64,000 nucleotides of DNA from an uncultured Halomonas sp. (GCF_947490095.1 NZ_CANLFS010000001.1:492279-556278), one strand, 5' to 3'; shown: positions 1 through 9,001, numbered from the stretch's first letter. Notes: a model not told the origin generated them from the letters alone. Numbers and translations are program-made.

Positions 1-992
1 AGTGAAAAGGCTGCTAACATTCTAAATATGGGAACTGCCGAACTCCAGTTATTTCCTAAAAATATCTGGACAATCCAGTCAGCCAACACCCCCATCACTA
101 TCGTCACAAACATGGTTATCAAAACAAGCTTACCCATGAAAGAACATATAGTTCGACGAAACCGTGGAGGATCTCCTGAGACTCTTGCTAATGCTGGCTG
201 CATTACACTCATCAAAGGGGCCAAGAGCTGACCCGAAGGTAATGAGCTTAGAGTAGTTGCTCGATTGAAAAAACCAAGTACCTGTGGGCCTCCAAAATAG
301 CCTACTGAAAAGGGTGTTAGGTTCGAGGCCAAGTACCCGATGAAGTTAGCACCAGTAAGGTTTGCCCCAAACCCCAAAAGCGGCCTCACCCCGGAGCCAC
401 GGCTGATCATGGATGGCATCCAGCGGGCACTCAGCCAACGCATCACCGTTTTTGTCGCGAAGGTGGCGATGGGGCTGATCACAAGCGCCCAGTATTCAAG
501 CCCCCCCAAGGCTGCGGCTATGCCTGCAGAAATGCCTGCCGCCATAGACACAATGTCGATCACCGAGATGGCTTTGAACCTCATCTGCCGACGCAGCAGA
601 GCATCGTGCTGTACGGAGAGTCCACCAATGAGGAAGGTCAAACTCATCGCTGCCATCACCAGTGTCAGGCGAGGTTCGTCGTATATCGTCGCGACGAGCG
701 GCGAGATCAGGATGCCGAGCAGGCACAGAACTGTTCCTAGGGCGCTATTTACCCAGAACAGGTTGGACACCTGTGCATGGGTAATTTGATCACGCTGGAT
801 GGTGGCCATGGAGAGGCCACCTTCCATAAATTGGAGAGCCAACCCGGTAAACACGGTGACCATGGCAATCAAACCGAAATCTGACGGTTGCAGCAAGCGA
901 GCTAGGATAGCCATGGAGCCCAGCTGCAGGAATAATTTGATACCCTGAGCGGCTAGCGTAATACCGGCACTTTTTACAGCGCGCTCTTTCAT
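1..992 (-). CDS. Oligosaccharide flippase (Wzx/MOP family), truncated by the window edge
   Basis: An open frame starts at an ATG at 992 and runs without a stop to base 1, so about 330 N-terminal residues are visible and the C-terminus lies outside the window. The start (MKERAVKSAGITLAAQGIK) followed by repeated hydrophobic helices, and a segment ending ARLLQPSDFGLIAM near residues 31-44, are typical of polysaccharide flippases of the WzxC/RfbX type, which move undecaprenyl-linked repeat units across the inner membrane. It is co-oriented with wza-wzb-wzc upstream, which supports a role in the same export locus. The ribosome-binding site is weak. The local base composition is clearly less GC-rich than the rest of the window. 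The exact substrate cannot be told. Confidence 0.82.
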   Translation of the reverse strand, partial: MKERAVKSAGITLAAQGIKLFLQLGSMAILARLLQPSDFGLIAMVTVFTGLALQFMEGGLSMATIQRDQITHAQVSNLFWVNSALGTVLCLLGILISPLVATIYDEPRLTLVMAAMSLTFLIGGLSVQHDALLRRQMRFKAISVIDIVSMAAGISAGIAAALGGLEYWALVISPIATFATKTVMRWLSARWMPSMISRGSGVRPLLGFGANLTGANFIGYLASNLTPFSVGYFGGPQVLGFFNRATTLSSLPSGQLLAPLMSVMQPALARVSGDPPRFRRTICSFMGKLVLITMFVTIVMGVLADWIVQIFLGNNWSSAVPIFRMLAAFS

Positions 993-1151
993 GCCAATTT
1001 TTAAGTGGTCGGCGTTGAAGAGTTGGTCTTTAGGGTTTGGCACTGAGAGAAAACTTCATTGTATAGGTGGAGATTCACACTCCTCCAAGAATCATGAAAA
1101 ACCGTCACTTAGCCAGTAAAGTGCGGATCGTCAGTGGTGAGGAGCTTCATA

Positions 1152-1159
1152 GAAAAAGG
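1152..1159. repeat. 8-bp target-site duplication, left copy
   Basis: GAAAAAGG directly abuts the left inverted repeat of the ISL3-family element and is repeated exactly at 2491-2498. Eight base pairs is the usual target duplication of ISL3 elements. Confidence 0.85.
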
Positions 1160-1189
1160 GGTTCTTCGTCGTTTCATGTGGATTTGGCC
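1160..1189. repeat. Left terminal inverted repeat of the ISL3 element
   Basis: It begins GGTTCTTCGTCG and aligns with the reverse complement of 2461-2490, which begins GGCTCTTCGTCG. Mismatches are concentrated in the middle of the repeat. Confidence 0.82.
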
Positions 1190-2412
1190 TGATCGAACAG
1201 GCGGCCCACCGGGCTGCCAATCAGGTAGATCATGGCGATGAAGTTGGCCTCGTTCCGGTAACCCCGTGCGCGTGACCTCGCCGCCTGAAACAGGCCGTTC
1301 ATGCCTTCCAGTCGTGCGTTCGTCAGTCCCGAGATCCAGCGCCTGACCACCGCGTCGGCGTGCCGCTCCAGCGTCGCCAGGGCCTTTCCCATCGGCTTCA
1401 GCAGTGGCTTCTCTGAGACCGCCGCCTTCATGACCTTGAGGTAGTTCGTGATGCGCCATCGAGCCGCGCGTGGCGTCGGCGCCTTCTGGATCCAGCGTAG
1501 CTTCTCCTTGATCACCCAGGCATCGGACGTGGCGCTCTGATCAGCCACCAGCTCCTGGAGCGCCGCCAGCTGCTTGGGCGTCAGGTTCTCGTTTTCTAGG
1601 CTCTTCAGCAGGGCCCAGCGCAGCGACTTGGGGTGTTCCTGCTCGCGGCGCTCCTTCTTGCGTACCTCGTCCAGTCGCTTGGTGAAGGTCTGCACGATAT
1701 GGAACCAGTCGACCGTGACCTCGGCCTTGGGAAAGTGCTCGGCTACGCCGCTCAGGAAGGCGTGTGACATGTCGCAGACGACCTCGACCACGTTGGCTGC
1801 CAGGAAGGAGCTGAAGGCCTCGATGGCGTCCTTGCCGTGGCCGGGGACGGCGAAGATCACCGGCTCCTGCTTGCGCTGCATATCGAGGAACACCGTCACA
1901 TAGCGCTGGCCGCGCCGGGAGGCGGTTTCGTCCACGCCGATGGTGGCCACGTTGCTCAGATCCAGCTCCCACAGCATCCGACCGACGTAGTGGTGCACGA
2001 TGCGCCACAGCCGCTTGTCGGAGATCTCCAGCTGCCGGGAGACGGCCAGCACCGGCATCTCCTTGACCAACAACATGGCCGCCTGCTCGAACAGCAGGGT
2101 GAAGTCGCTACCCGGCCGCGCCCAGGGGACCTCGATGCGCTTGACGCCATGCACCGGGCACTTGGTACGCGGCACGCGAGCATGCAGGTAGCAGTGATGC
2201 TGGAAGAAGTTCAGGTGCCGCCACGTCTTGTCAGCGAAGTCATGAGCCGGACAGGCCTCGCCGCACTCAGGACAGGGGTAGAGGCTGCCACGCTCGGCCT
2301 CGACGTAGAGGTCCAGGCGGTGGGGCGATACGGCGGTATCCAGGTGCTGGTCCTTGAGAATCCAGGGCGCTTCCAGGCCCAGACCGAGGGTCAGAATCTG
2401 GGTGCCGTCCAT
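1174..2412 (-). CDS. ISL3 family transposase
   Basis: This 412-residue DDE transposase mobilises the surrounding element. The N-terminus carries a zinc-ribbon-like cysteine/histidine cluster (CPECGEACPAHDF near residues 47-59, then a C-P-V-H-G pair further on), followed by a helix-turn-helix region and a catalytic core beginning near TIGVDETASRRGQRY, where the D of GVDET is the expected first acidic residue. Length and domain order match ISL3 transposases. The start ATG at 2412 is preceded by AGGAGG at five bases. No frameshift or internal stop is seen. Its base composition is higher in GC than the polysaccharide genes around it, consistent with arrival from elsewhere. Confidence 0.93.
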   Translation of the reverse strand: MDGTQILTLGLGLEAPWILKDQHLDTAVSPHRLDLYVEAERGSLYPCPECGEACPAHDFADKTWRHLNFFQHHCYLHARVPRTKCPVHGVKRIEVPWARPGSDFTLLFEQAAMLLVKEMPVLAVSRQLEISDKRLWRIVHHYVGRMLWELDLSNVATIGVDETASRRGQRYVTVFLDMQRKQEPVIFAVPGHGKDAIEAFSSFLAANVVEVVCDMSHAFLSGVAEHFPKAEVTVDWFHIVQTFTKRLDEVRKKERREQEHPKSLRWALLKSLENENLTPKQLAALQELVADQSATSDAWVIKEKLRWIQKAPTPRAARWRITNYLKVMKAAVSEKPLLKPMGKALATLERHADAVVRRWISGLTNARLEGMNGLFQAARSRARGYRNEANFIAMIYLIGSPVGRLFDQAKST

Positions 2413-2460
2413 GTCATACCTCCTGTCGTCGTGGAGGTCATATCCTGGCCCAGCTCAGGG

Positions 2461-2490
2461 GGCGAATTCCACACCCAACGACGAAGAGCC
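2461..2490. repeat. Right terminal inverted repeat of the ISL3 element
   Basis: Reverse complement of this segment aligns with 1160-1189 and is followed at once by the second copy of the GAAAAAGG target duplication. Confidence 0.82.
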
Positions 2491-2498
2491 GAAAAAGG
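2491..2498. repeat. 8-bp target-site duplication, right copy
   Basis: Exact copy of GAAAAAGG at 1152-1159, immediately outside the right inverted repeat. Confidence 0.85.
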
Positions 2499-2846
2499 GC
2501 TACAAAGAGCAAGGTGGCCCGCTGGTATAGGTTGCCTGCTTGGGACAGTCACCGGCCATCCCTGGCCGGTGACAGTCCCAAGCAGGGTGGCGCGGGGCGG
2601 CCGTTGCGGGCTGCCAATTGACTGATTGATTAGGTGCGTTAGCGATAAGGCCAGGTTATACCTGATAGTACTCGCGGTACTAGGCAACAAAGTTGGCGAC
2701 GCCCTGCTTTCACCGCGTTCCAATAATCACTTGTCAGTATGGAAGCCAATAAAGCCGGCATTACCCGTAACGAGGGTTTCAATGTGATCAGGGTGCCCTC
2801 AGTGATGCTTTTTGAATTTTTTCAATATACGGCTCTGTGATGCTGC
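2499..2846. other. Gene-free spacer between the IS element and wzc
   Basis: This 348-bp stretch holds the long perfect hairpin at 2535-2586 and an AT-rich segment just downstream of wzc with a short TTGAA-4-TTCAA palindrome near 2811-2824. I see no convincing coding frame in it on either strand. Confidence 0.6.
2535..2586. repeat. 24-bp perfect inverted repeat with 4-base loop (REP-like hairpin)
   Basis: Left arm 2535-2558 and right arm 2563-2586 are perfectly complementary around the loop TCCC. Each arm contains GGGACAGTCACCGGCCA or its complement. There is no flanking T-run, so it is not a classical intrinsic terminator. It resembles repetitive extragenic palindromes, but copy number cannot be judged from one window. 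Confidence 0.7.
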
Positions 2847-5048
2847 TTAGCGATATTGATAGTGGTAATAGCCGTAGTATCCGCTGGCCGTCGAGGGCTT
2901 ACGCTCCACGGCGTTCAGCACGGCGCCACGCACGGCGATGCCGTTGTCTTCCAGGCGCCGTTTGGCTGCCTTGATCTCGCGTACAGGATTTTTTTCGAAG
3001 CGGGCAACCAACAGCGTGGTATCGCAGAGCTTGCCGACCACACTGGCATCGGTCACCGCCAACATCGGCGGAGTATCAATCAGCACCAAATCAAAACGAT
3101 CGCTTAGCGCCTCCATGGCCTCAGCCAGTCGCGATTGCATAAGCAATTCGGAGGGGTTCGGCGCCACCTTTCCCCGGCTAATGATGTGGCAATTCTCGAT
3201 ATCTGTTGAGCGAATGATATCGGACAGCTCGTAATGCCCCGCCAGATAGTCGGAAAGCCCGGGGCTTGAATCCAACTTGAAGGCGCGATGCAGGTACCCC
3301 TTGCGCAAATCTGCATCAACCAGCAGTACGCGCTTGCCGGCCTGAGCAAACACCGAGGCCAGGTTGATGCCCAGAAAACTCTTGCCCACGCCGGGGCTGG
3401 AGCCAGTAACCATGATGCGGTTATTGCAACCTTCCAGCAAGGCGAAGTGGAGGCTAGTGCGCAGCCCCCTAATTGCTTCGATGCTCAAGTCGGCCGGTTC
3501 ACGCTCAGCCAGCACATCCGTCACCACACTCTTGGCCTCTAAACCCTTGCGTCGTAACCGGCGTGTCAGGCGTTCCTGGGCGCGTGAGAGCGGAATGGTG
3601 GCATACACGGGAATCCCGGCCGCCTCGATCTGATCAGGTGAAGTCACACCCCGGCGCAACAGCTCGCGCGTGAGTACTAAGACGACACTTAACATGAACC
3701 CTACCAACGTTGCCAGAATCAACATTCGAGTGCGATTGGGGGCAACCTGAGCGGTAATCACTGCGTTATCAATAATGCGCACGTTGCCGATGGTGCCAGC
3801 GCGCGCCACTTCCAGTTCCTGAATCTTGTTGAGCACATTGACATAAATCGCCTGCGTGACGTCGACATCACGACGCAGGCGTACCACCTGCTGCTGAGCG
3901 GCAGGCAGCTCCTTCACACGGTCATTCAGTTCGGTTCGGTCCTGCATGATCTGGCGGCGCTGGCGCAGCAAGGCCTGGTAGGTGGGGTGGCTAGGCGTGT
4001 AACGCTGGGCTAACTCTGCCTCCTGAAACTCCAGCTCGTTGAGCTGAGTTTCCAGCTCGATATAGCGCTGTATGGCGGCCTGAGACTCGCTATTGAGGTC
4101 GACACTATCCAGGTTAGCTCGATACTCATTTAACAACTGCTCGGCCTCAGCCAGCTGCGCGCGCAATTCTGGTGCCTGCTCTTCCAGAAACTCCAGGCTC
4201 TGCTGCGCCTGGGCAGACTGACGTTCGACATTTTGAGTTAGGAAAGTCTCGGTGACAGCATCCAGGGTACGTGCCAGTTCGATGGGATCTTCCCCCCTCA
4301 TGAACAAGCGCAGCATCCCGGCACCTTCATTGCCTGAAGAGTTTTGAATATTAAGTCTCGAGCCGATACTAGCGATCGCCGAGATACGGTGTTGCTTCAT
4401 AAGGCGAAAGCGAGCTCCGGGCGCCGCATCGAAGTCTTTAATGTGCAGAATCAACTCGTCGTTGAGAAATTGCTCCACCTGGCCGACCTGACCGCTGCCG
4501 ATCAAGATATCGTTGAGAAGTACCCGATACCCCTCTGCTGACCGCTCGACGAATAACCGCTGGCCTCGGCGGCTGTCGGCCAAATCGAAGCGCGCAACAT
4601 CGAGAGATTCGTCGCCCCAGACATGTGGCTGGCCCACCATAAACTCCGGGCGTGAAATACCCCGTCTCTTCACGAAGTTACCGATGATGGGCAACTCGAC
4701 CGGCTGTACGATGACATCACGGTCGAGACGATCCACAACCTGCCCCAGCACCATGCGTGACTGCAGTATCTGCACTTCCGCCGGAGTGCTGAGAGCCTCA
4801 TCACCAATGACACTGGCTACATTACCAAATGGGCTAACGCTTGAGCGCCGCTCAACTTGCACCAAGGCGTCTGCCTGGTAAATCGGCGTTGCCAACTGAC
4901 CCTGAACGTAACCTAATCCAGAAAAAATGAGAGTTACAATAATGATCAGCCACTTGTGATCAAGCAGCACACCCAAAAAACGCCCTAGATCAATATCGGC
5001 ATCCGAGCTGTTTTTCTGTTGTGTTGAAGTATTCGGAGTCTGGTTCAT
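2847..5048 (-). CDS. wzc: Polysaccharide co-polymerase / BY-type tyrosine autokinase Wzc
   Basis: This 733-residue inner-membrane protein controls chain length and export of surface polysaccharide and phosphorylates itself on tyrosine. It shows an N-terminal transmembrane helix (33-50), a large periplasmic Wzz domain with coiled-coil stretches, a second helix (441-460), and a cytoplasmic kinase domain. The kinase has Walker A GSSPGVGKS (549-557), Walker A' VLLVDAD (574-580) and Walker B LVLIDTPP (654-661). The C-terminus is a tyrosine cluster (SGYYGYYHYQYR, six tyrosines), the usual autophosphorylation tail. It follows wza and wzb on the same strand, and Wzb is the expected phosphatase. The downstream flippase is separated by the ISL3 insertion. 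Confidence 0.95.
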   Translation of the reverse strand: MNQTPNTSTQQKNSSDADIDLGRFLGVLLDHKWLIIIVTLIFSGLGYVQGQLATPIYQADALVQVERRSSVSPFGNVASVIGDEALSTPAEVQILQSRMVLGQVVDRLDRDVIVQPVELPIIGNFVKRRGISRPEFMVGQPHVWGDESLDVARFDLADSRRGQRLFVERSAEGYRVLLNDILIGSGQVGQVEQFLNDELILHIKDFDAAPGARFRLMKQHRISAIASIGSRLNIQNSSGNEGAGMLRLFMRGEDPIELARTLDAVTETFLTQNVERQSAQAQQSLEFLEEQAPELRAQLAEAEQLLNEYRANLDSVDLNSESQAAIQRYIELETQLNELEFQEAELAQRYTPSHPTYQALLRQRRQIMQDRTELNDRVKELPAAQQQVVRLRRDVDVTQAIYVNVLNKIQELEVARAGTIGNVRIIDNAVITAQVAPNRTRMLILATLVGFMLSVVLVLTRELLRRGVTSPDQIEAAGIPVYATIPLSRAQERLTRRLRRKGLEAKSVVTDVLAEREPADLSIEAIRGLRTSLHFALLEGCNNRIMVTGSSPGVGKSFLGINLASVFAQAGKRVLLVDADLRKGYLHRAFKLDSSPGLSDYLAGHYELSDIIRSTDIENCHIISRGKVAPNPSELLMQSRLAEAMEALSDRFDLVLIDTPPMLAVTDASVVGKLCDTTLLVARFEKNPVREIKAAKRRLEDNGIAVRGAVLNAVERKPSTASGYYGYYHYQYR

Positions 5049-5100
5049 TAACTCGTTTACACCAAGTGATGAAAAGAATTACGAGGCCAAGGTAAGGCCG

Positions 5101-5538
5101 TCAAAGGCGTTCTACCCAGAGGCGCGTGGCCTCCCGCAACAACCGGTGAACGTGTTCGAACACTTCTGTGCTCTTGTGATAGGGGTCGGGGATGTCGGGT
5201 GATTCCCGCTGATCCAGCCACTTTCCCATCAGCAGGGTCTTGCCGCGTGCTTCAGGCCAGCGCTTGGCCAGGGCCTGGCGCTGGCCATCCGTCATCACCA
5301 ATACCAGGTCCGCCCAGGCCAGGGAGTCATCATCCAACTGCTGGGCCCGATGGTCATCGACATCAAGCCCGTCGTTCTTGGCTAGTCGGCGAGCCTGCTC
5401 ATCAACAGGGTGCTGGACCAACGCGCCCAGCCCGGCAGAGCGTACCGTTACTCCCGTGAGTTGACGACGCAACATTGCCGCTGCCACGGGACTACGGCAG
5501 ATATTGCCAGTGCACACTACCAAGATCCGATGGAACAT
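5101..5538 (-). CDS. wzb: Low-molecular-weight protein-tyrosine phosphatase Wzb
   Basis: This 145-residue phosphatase should dephosphorylate the tyrosine tail of Wzc and so keep polymerisation and export cycling. The P-loop C-X5-R-S is at the N-terminus (CTGNICRS, Cys9 to Ser16), and the general-acid motif DIPDPY lies in the C-terminal part. The length is normal for the family. It begins two bases downstream of the wza stop and ends about 50 bases before wzc, consistent with one wza-wzb-wzc transcript. Confidence 0.95.
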   Translation of the reverse strand: MFHRILVVCTGNICRSPVAAAMLRRQLTGVTVRSAGLGALVQHPVDEQARRLAKNDGLDVDDHRAQQLDDDSLAWADLVLVMTDGQRQALAKRWPEARGKTLLMGKWLDQRESPDIPDPYHKSTEVFEHVHRLLREATRLWVERL

Positions 5539-5540
5539 AC

Positions 5541-6665
5541 TTAGAGCAACTCTTCGAAGCCTCTACCGCTGCTACCGATGTTACCCGGTAGCGACAACGA
5601 CGGCAGCAGCAAGCTAATCACACGATTCCAGCGAGCCACGGGGGCCGTTGTGACATACACCACGTCACTGGCTTCAAGTGGAAATTTGCTGGCCATCATG
5701 TAGGCAGTGGCGTCACTGACATCAAGCTGATATACCGTGGCCAACTTGTCGCTTTCCGCTGGCGCCGGGCGTAGCACGAAGATGCCCGAGGCATCGCCAC
5801 GCGTTTCGTTGATACCCCCTACACGCGAGAGAGCATCGGTCAGCGAGAGACGCTCACGGCTCATACGCAGATTGCCCGGCGAAATGACTTGCCCAAGCAT
5901 GGCGATTCCCTGATTATCGGCGCTTGCCAGGTGAAGCTGATCGCCATCGCGCAGTAACCGATTCTGGGTTTGGTCACCCTCACTAAGAATCGCAAAGAGC
6001 GATAGCTGTTCCTCCTCACCATCACGAATCAGGGTGAGATCGTGCCAGTAGGCATCATCGCTCGGCCCCCCGGCAGCATTGATGGCATCCACGATGGTCA
6101 TGGGCACGTTAGTAATCGGTAGTGCGCCCGGTGAACCCACGGCACCAGTCACATAGGCTTTCTTTGCATTGAACTGAGCGACGAACACATCCACCTGTGG
6201 ATCTTTCAGATACACCGAAAGGCCACGCGTCAATTGCACGCGAATTTGATCGGTCGTCTTGCCAACCACACTAATGCGGCCCAAGAAAGGATAGAAGATG
6301 GTACCGTCCGGTCTTACGACATTGCCGGCCTCAGATGCGCTACGCTCCGCTCCAGCAGGAATCGTGAGTTCGGGGTGATCATAAATGATGATGCTCAGGA
6401 TATCGCCAGCACCCACTTGGTAATCGTACTCGGCAATCTTGCGACGTAGTTCCTCTGGCTGAGGATGCGCGGTGGGTCGTTGGCGTTCAACACGCTGTAA
6501 AAGCTGCGGCGTGATGGCATAGATATCCACCAGCGAGGTCAAGTCAACGCTTTCACTGTCATCTGCTCGACGCTCCATGTGCCCGCCAGGGGCAATGACA
6601 CAGCTAGTCATGCCAAGCAACGCCAGGCCCGCAAGCACCATCCGAAGTGACTTGGATATCGCCAT
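5541..6665 (-). CDS. wza: Polysaccharide export outer-membrane lipoprotein Wza
   Basis: This 374-residue lipoprotein forms the outer-membrane pore for capsule or exopolysaccharide. A signal peptide ends in a lipobox-like MTSC (Cys22), followed by the polysaccharide export domain (YQVGAGDILSIIIYDHPEL near residues 86-104) and two SLBB-like regions. I use the ATG at 6665, which has AAGGGGA about six bases upstream, rather than the in-frame TTG two codons earlier. The 5' region carries the ops-like element at 6728-6740. It is first in the wza-wzb-wzc unit and about 160 bases downstream of the dehydratase/epimerase gene. Confidence 0.93.
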   Translation of the reverse strand: MAISKSLRMVLAGLALLGMTSCVIAPGGHMERRADDSESVDLTSLVDIYAITPQLLQRVERQRPTAHPQPEELRRKIAEYDYQVGAGDILSIIIYDHPELTIPAGAERSASEAGNVVRPDGTIFYPFLGRISVVGKTTDQIRVQLTRGLSVYLKDPQVDVFVAQFNAKKAYVTGAVGSPGALPITNVPMTIVDAINAAGGPSDDAYWHDLTLIRDGEEEQLSLFAILSEGDQTQNRLLRDGDQLHLASADNQGIAMLGQVISPGNLRMSRERLSLTDALSRVGGINETRGDASGIFVLRPAPAESDKLATVYQLDVSDATAYMMASKFPLEASDVVYVTTAPVARWNRVISLLLPSLSLPGNIGSSGRGFEELL

Positions 6666-6727
6666 TAACAATCCCCTTTGTTCTAGATGTCAGCTGGGCC
6701 CTGGAGCACACACCAAGGTTGATTCGA

Positions 6728-6740
6728 GCACGCTACCGCC
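6728..6740 (-). promoter_or_regulatory. ops element (JUMPstart-type RfaH recruitment site) upstream of wza
   Basis: On the minus strand this reads GGCGGTAGCGTGC, identical over 13 bases to the ops core in enterobacterial JUMPstart leaders. It lies about 60 bases upstream of the wza start, in the transcribed direction and in the expected untranslated leader. In enterobacteria ops pauses RNA polymerase and recruits RfaH for processive transcription of long polysaccharide operons. Whether this organism has RfaH is not visible here. Confidence 0.75.
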
Positions 6741-6823
6741 CCGAGGTGTTGGCGCATTCTCGAGGCCTTGACAACAGTGTATCTGACATCGGTTCGAACC
6801 GGATTTACTCGATTAAACGATGA

Positions 6824-9001
6824 TCAGTGTTTGTCGGATTTGTAGACAGTCTTCGCTGTATCCGCCGTCTGGCCGAGCTTCGCAGACGTAGAATCTGAAA
6901 ACGCGCTACTCTGGCACGGCTCATCAAACCAGGCTGGCAAGGCTGCACCCACCTCAGCGCTTGCACCGCTCATGGCCAGCGCCGGGGATAGTTTCACCTG
7001 GTTGTGCTCTAAACTCTCTTGGACTCCGATAGACCCCTCGGCAGTCTCGTCAAGCATTCGCTCGCGCTTCTCCTTTTGAAGCCAGCGGATATCGACCATT
7101 TCGCTCTGGGGAGCGTAGCCTGTCGAAGCGGAGCGCAAAATCTTTCGAACCTGATCCATATCCTGACGTTGACAGGCGCTGTCCAGCGCCTCGAGTACCC
7201 GCTGCAGCTCCCGCCATTCGAGCATCGATTCGTTAGCCGTCATGATCCGTGGGTGAGGCGTCGATTTCGAAGCATCGGCGATGAGAAGCTCCTCATAAAG
7301 CTTCTCTCCGGGGCGAAGACCGGAAAATCGGATGCCAATATCACCTTTTTTCTCCTTCATTAGCGGCTGCACCGCCCGTTCTCCCTCGGGCGTCTCGAGA
7401 AAATAGGGCTGCAGGCCGGACAATCGCACCATTCGATAAGCAAGGTCGGTAATCCTGACTGGTTCCCCCATGTCGAGAACAAACACATCCCCTCCCTTCG
7501 CCATGGCGCCGGCCTGTATCACCAATTGGGAAGCTTCCGGAATTGTCATGAAGTAACGAGTGATATCGGGATGCGTCACTGTGATGGGGCCGCCTCGCTC
7601 TATCTGGTTACGAAACAGGGGTACTACAGAGCCAGAGGAACCGAGTACGTTGCCGAACCTGACCATTGCAAACCGAGTTGCAGACTGCTCTTTCGCGAGC
7701 GCCTGACAGATTAGCTCGGCCAACCGCTTGGTGGCGCCCATCACATTCGTGGGCCGAACGGCCTTGTCGGTGGAGATAAGCACAACTTTTTCCACTCCCA
7801 CCGCTACGGCCGCCTTGGCCATGGTCAATGTACCGAAGACGTTATTGCGAATGCCTTCGGCCATGTTCTGCTCAACCAACGGCACATGTTTATAGGCCGC
7901 TGCGTGGTAAACCGTATCGACATGGAACAGGCGCATAAGCGCCTCAAGCCGCTCACCATCCTGAACTGAGGCGAGGATGGGAAGGCACAGTGCCTTAGGC
8001 CCCTCCCCCATCTTCATATGAGTAATATCCTGTTCTATGCGATAGAGCGAGAATTCCGATACATCGATGAGCAGTAGCTGGCGGGGTTGCTGTGCAAGAA
8101 TCTGACGACTGAGCTCACTACCTATCGAGCCCCCAGCACCTGTGACCATCACCACTTTGCCGGCAATATCTGCTCCCATCAGGGAAGCGTCTGGTGGGAT
8201 GGGGTCTCGGCCTAGCAAATCCTCGATCGCCACATCTCGCAGTTCGTTGAATTTGGCCTTGCCGGAGATCACGTCAGCCATGTCTGGAATGGTTTGGACC
8301 GGAACGTTCAGGGTTTCAACGGATTCCAGAACTTCCTGGCGCCGGGCCCGTGTTGCCTCCGGGATGGCCAGGAGGAACTTCTCGACGCCATACACCTTGA
8401 TAATATGGCTACACTCTTCAGGGGCATACACCTTGAGTCCCTGAATGTGGCTTCCTTGAAGCTTGGGGGCGAAGTCCACAAACGCTACAGGTCGATAGTC
8501 ACGCCCGTGGCGAAGCGACATCACCAGTTGCCGACCAGCGGCGCCGGCTCCGTAGACCAACACGTTAGATTTACGCCGTTCCTTATCACTGAGATAGAGA
8601 TGTCGCAACCCGAACCTGACACCACCCACCGTTATCAGTGCCAGCATGGCGTAGATGAACGGCACCGAGCCAGGGATGGGGAGGTGGAACAGGACCACCG
8701 TTAAGCCGAGCACAATCGATGAAGCTATAATGCCAATCAGGATCGTCTGGGTAGCCTTGAGGCCGAGGTAGCGGATTATGGCTCGATAAAAGCCGAGCTT
8801 GACAAACAGAGCAATGCTGACTGGTACCACGATAGGCAGGGCCAGCCATGTACCGGGTTTGATCAGGAACGTGAAGCTGTCGAGCCTGAGCCACATGGCG
8901 CCCATAAAACTGACCGTGATAAGCACGATATCCGCTATTACCTGTATCACGCGCTTGCTGGTGCGAGACAGCCCGAACAGCATTGATAGATAAGGAGACA
9001 T
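6824..9001 (-). CDS. Membrane-bound UDP-sugar 4,6-dehydratase / epimerase (CapD/WbpM/FlaA1-like)
   Basis: This protein of about 725 residues has an N-terminal region of four predicted membrane helices, a first Rossmann-like segment (VYGAGAAGRQL) and a C-terminal short-chain dehydrogenase domain with the nucleotide motif VTGAGGSIGSE and downstream AAAYKHVPLVE. These are hallmarks of WbpM/CapD enzymes that convert UDP-GlcNAc to 4-keto-6-deoxy sugars at the start of O-antigen or capsule synthesis. I prefer the ATG at 9001 because AAGAAGG lies about seven bases upstream and the protein then begins like WbpM (MSPYLSMLFGL). An in-frame ATG at 9067 has only a badly spaced site. It lies just upstream of wza on the same strand. 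Confidence 0.88.
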   Translation of the reverse strand: MSPYLSMLFGLSRTSKRVIQVIADIVLITVSFMGAMWLRLDSFTFLIKPGTWLALPIVVPVSIALFVKLGFYRAIIRYLGLKATQTILIGIIASSIVLGLTVVLFHLPIPGSVPFIYAMLALITVGGVRFGLRHLYLSDKERRKSNVLVYGAGAAGRQLVMSLRHGRDYRPVAFVDFAPKLQGSHIQGLKVYAPEECSHIIKVYGVEKFLLAIPEATRARRQEVLESVETLNVPVQTIPDMADVISGKAKFNELRDVAIEDLLGRDPIPPDASLMGADIAGKVVMVTGAGGSIGSELSRQILAQQPRQLLLIDVSEFSLYRIEQDITHMKMGEGPKALCLPILASVQDGERLEALMRLFHVDTVYHAAAYKHVPLVEQNMAEGIRNNVFGTLTMAKAAVAVGVEKVVLISTDKAVRPTNVMGATKRLAELICQALAKEQSATRFAMVRFGNVLGSSGSVVPLFRNQIERGGPITVTHPDITRYFMTIPEASQLVIQAGAMAKGGDVFVLDMGEPVRITDLAYRMVRLSGLQPYFLETPEGERAVQPLMKEKKGDIGIRFSGLRPGEKLYEELLIADASKSTPHPRIMTANESMLEWRELQRVLEALDSACQRQDMDQVRKILRSASTGYAPQSEMVDIRWLQKEKRERMLDETAEGSIGVQESLEHNQVKLSPALAMSGASAEVGAALPAWFDEPCQSSAFSDSTSAKLGQTADTAKTVYKSDKH

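Larger units (their letters stand above)
1160..2490 (-). mobile_element. Complete ISL3-family insertion sequence
   Basis: The element is 1331 bp long, bounded by imperfect inverted repeats of about 30 bp (1160-1189 and 2461-2490, roughly 24 of 30 positions matching) and by an exact 8-bp direct repeat. It carries one intact transposase frame on the minus strand whose stop codon falls inside the left repeat. It sits between wzc and the flippase in their direction of transcription, so it could be polar on the flippase or could supply read-through transcription. Intact ends, target duplication and frame suggest a recent and possibly still mobile insertion. Confidence 0.9.

Noticed and set aside
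1..992. Flippase frame judged as a pseudogene because it has no stop in the window
   Set aside because: The frame is continuous to base 1 with no internal stop or frameshift, so it is cut by the window edge rather than broken.
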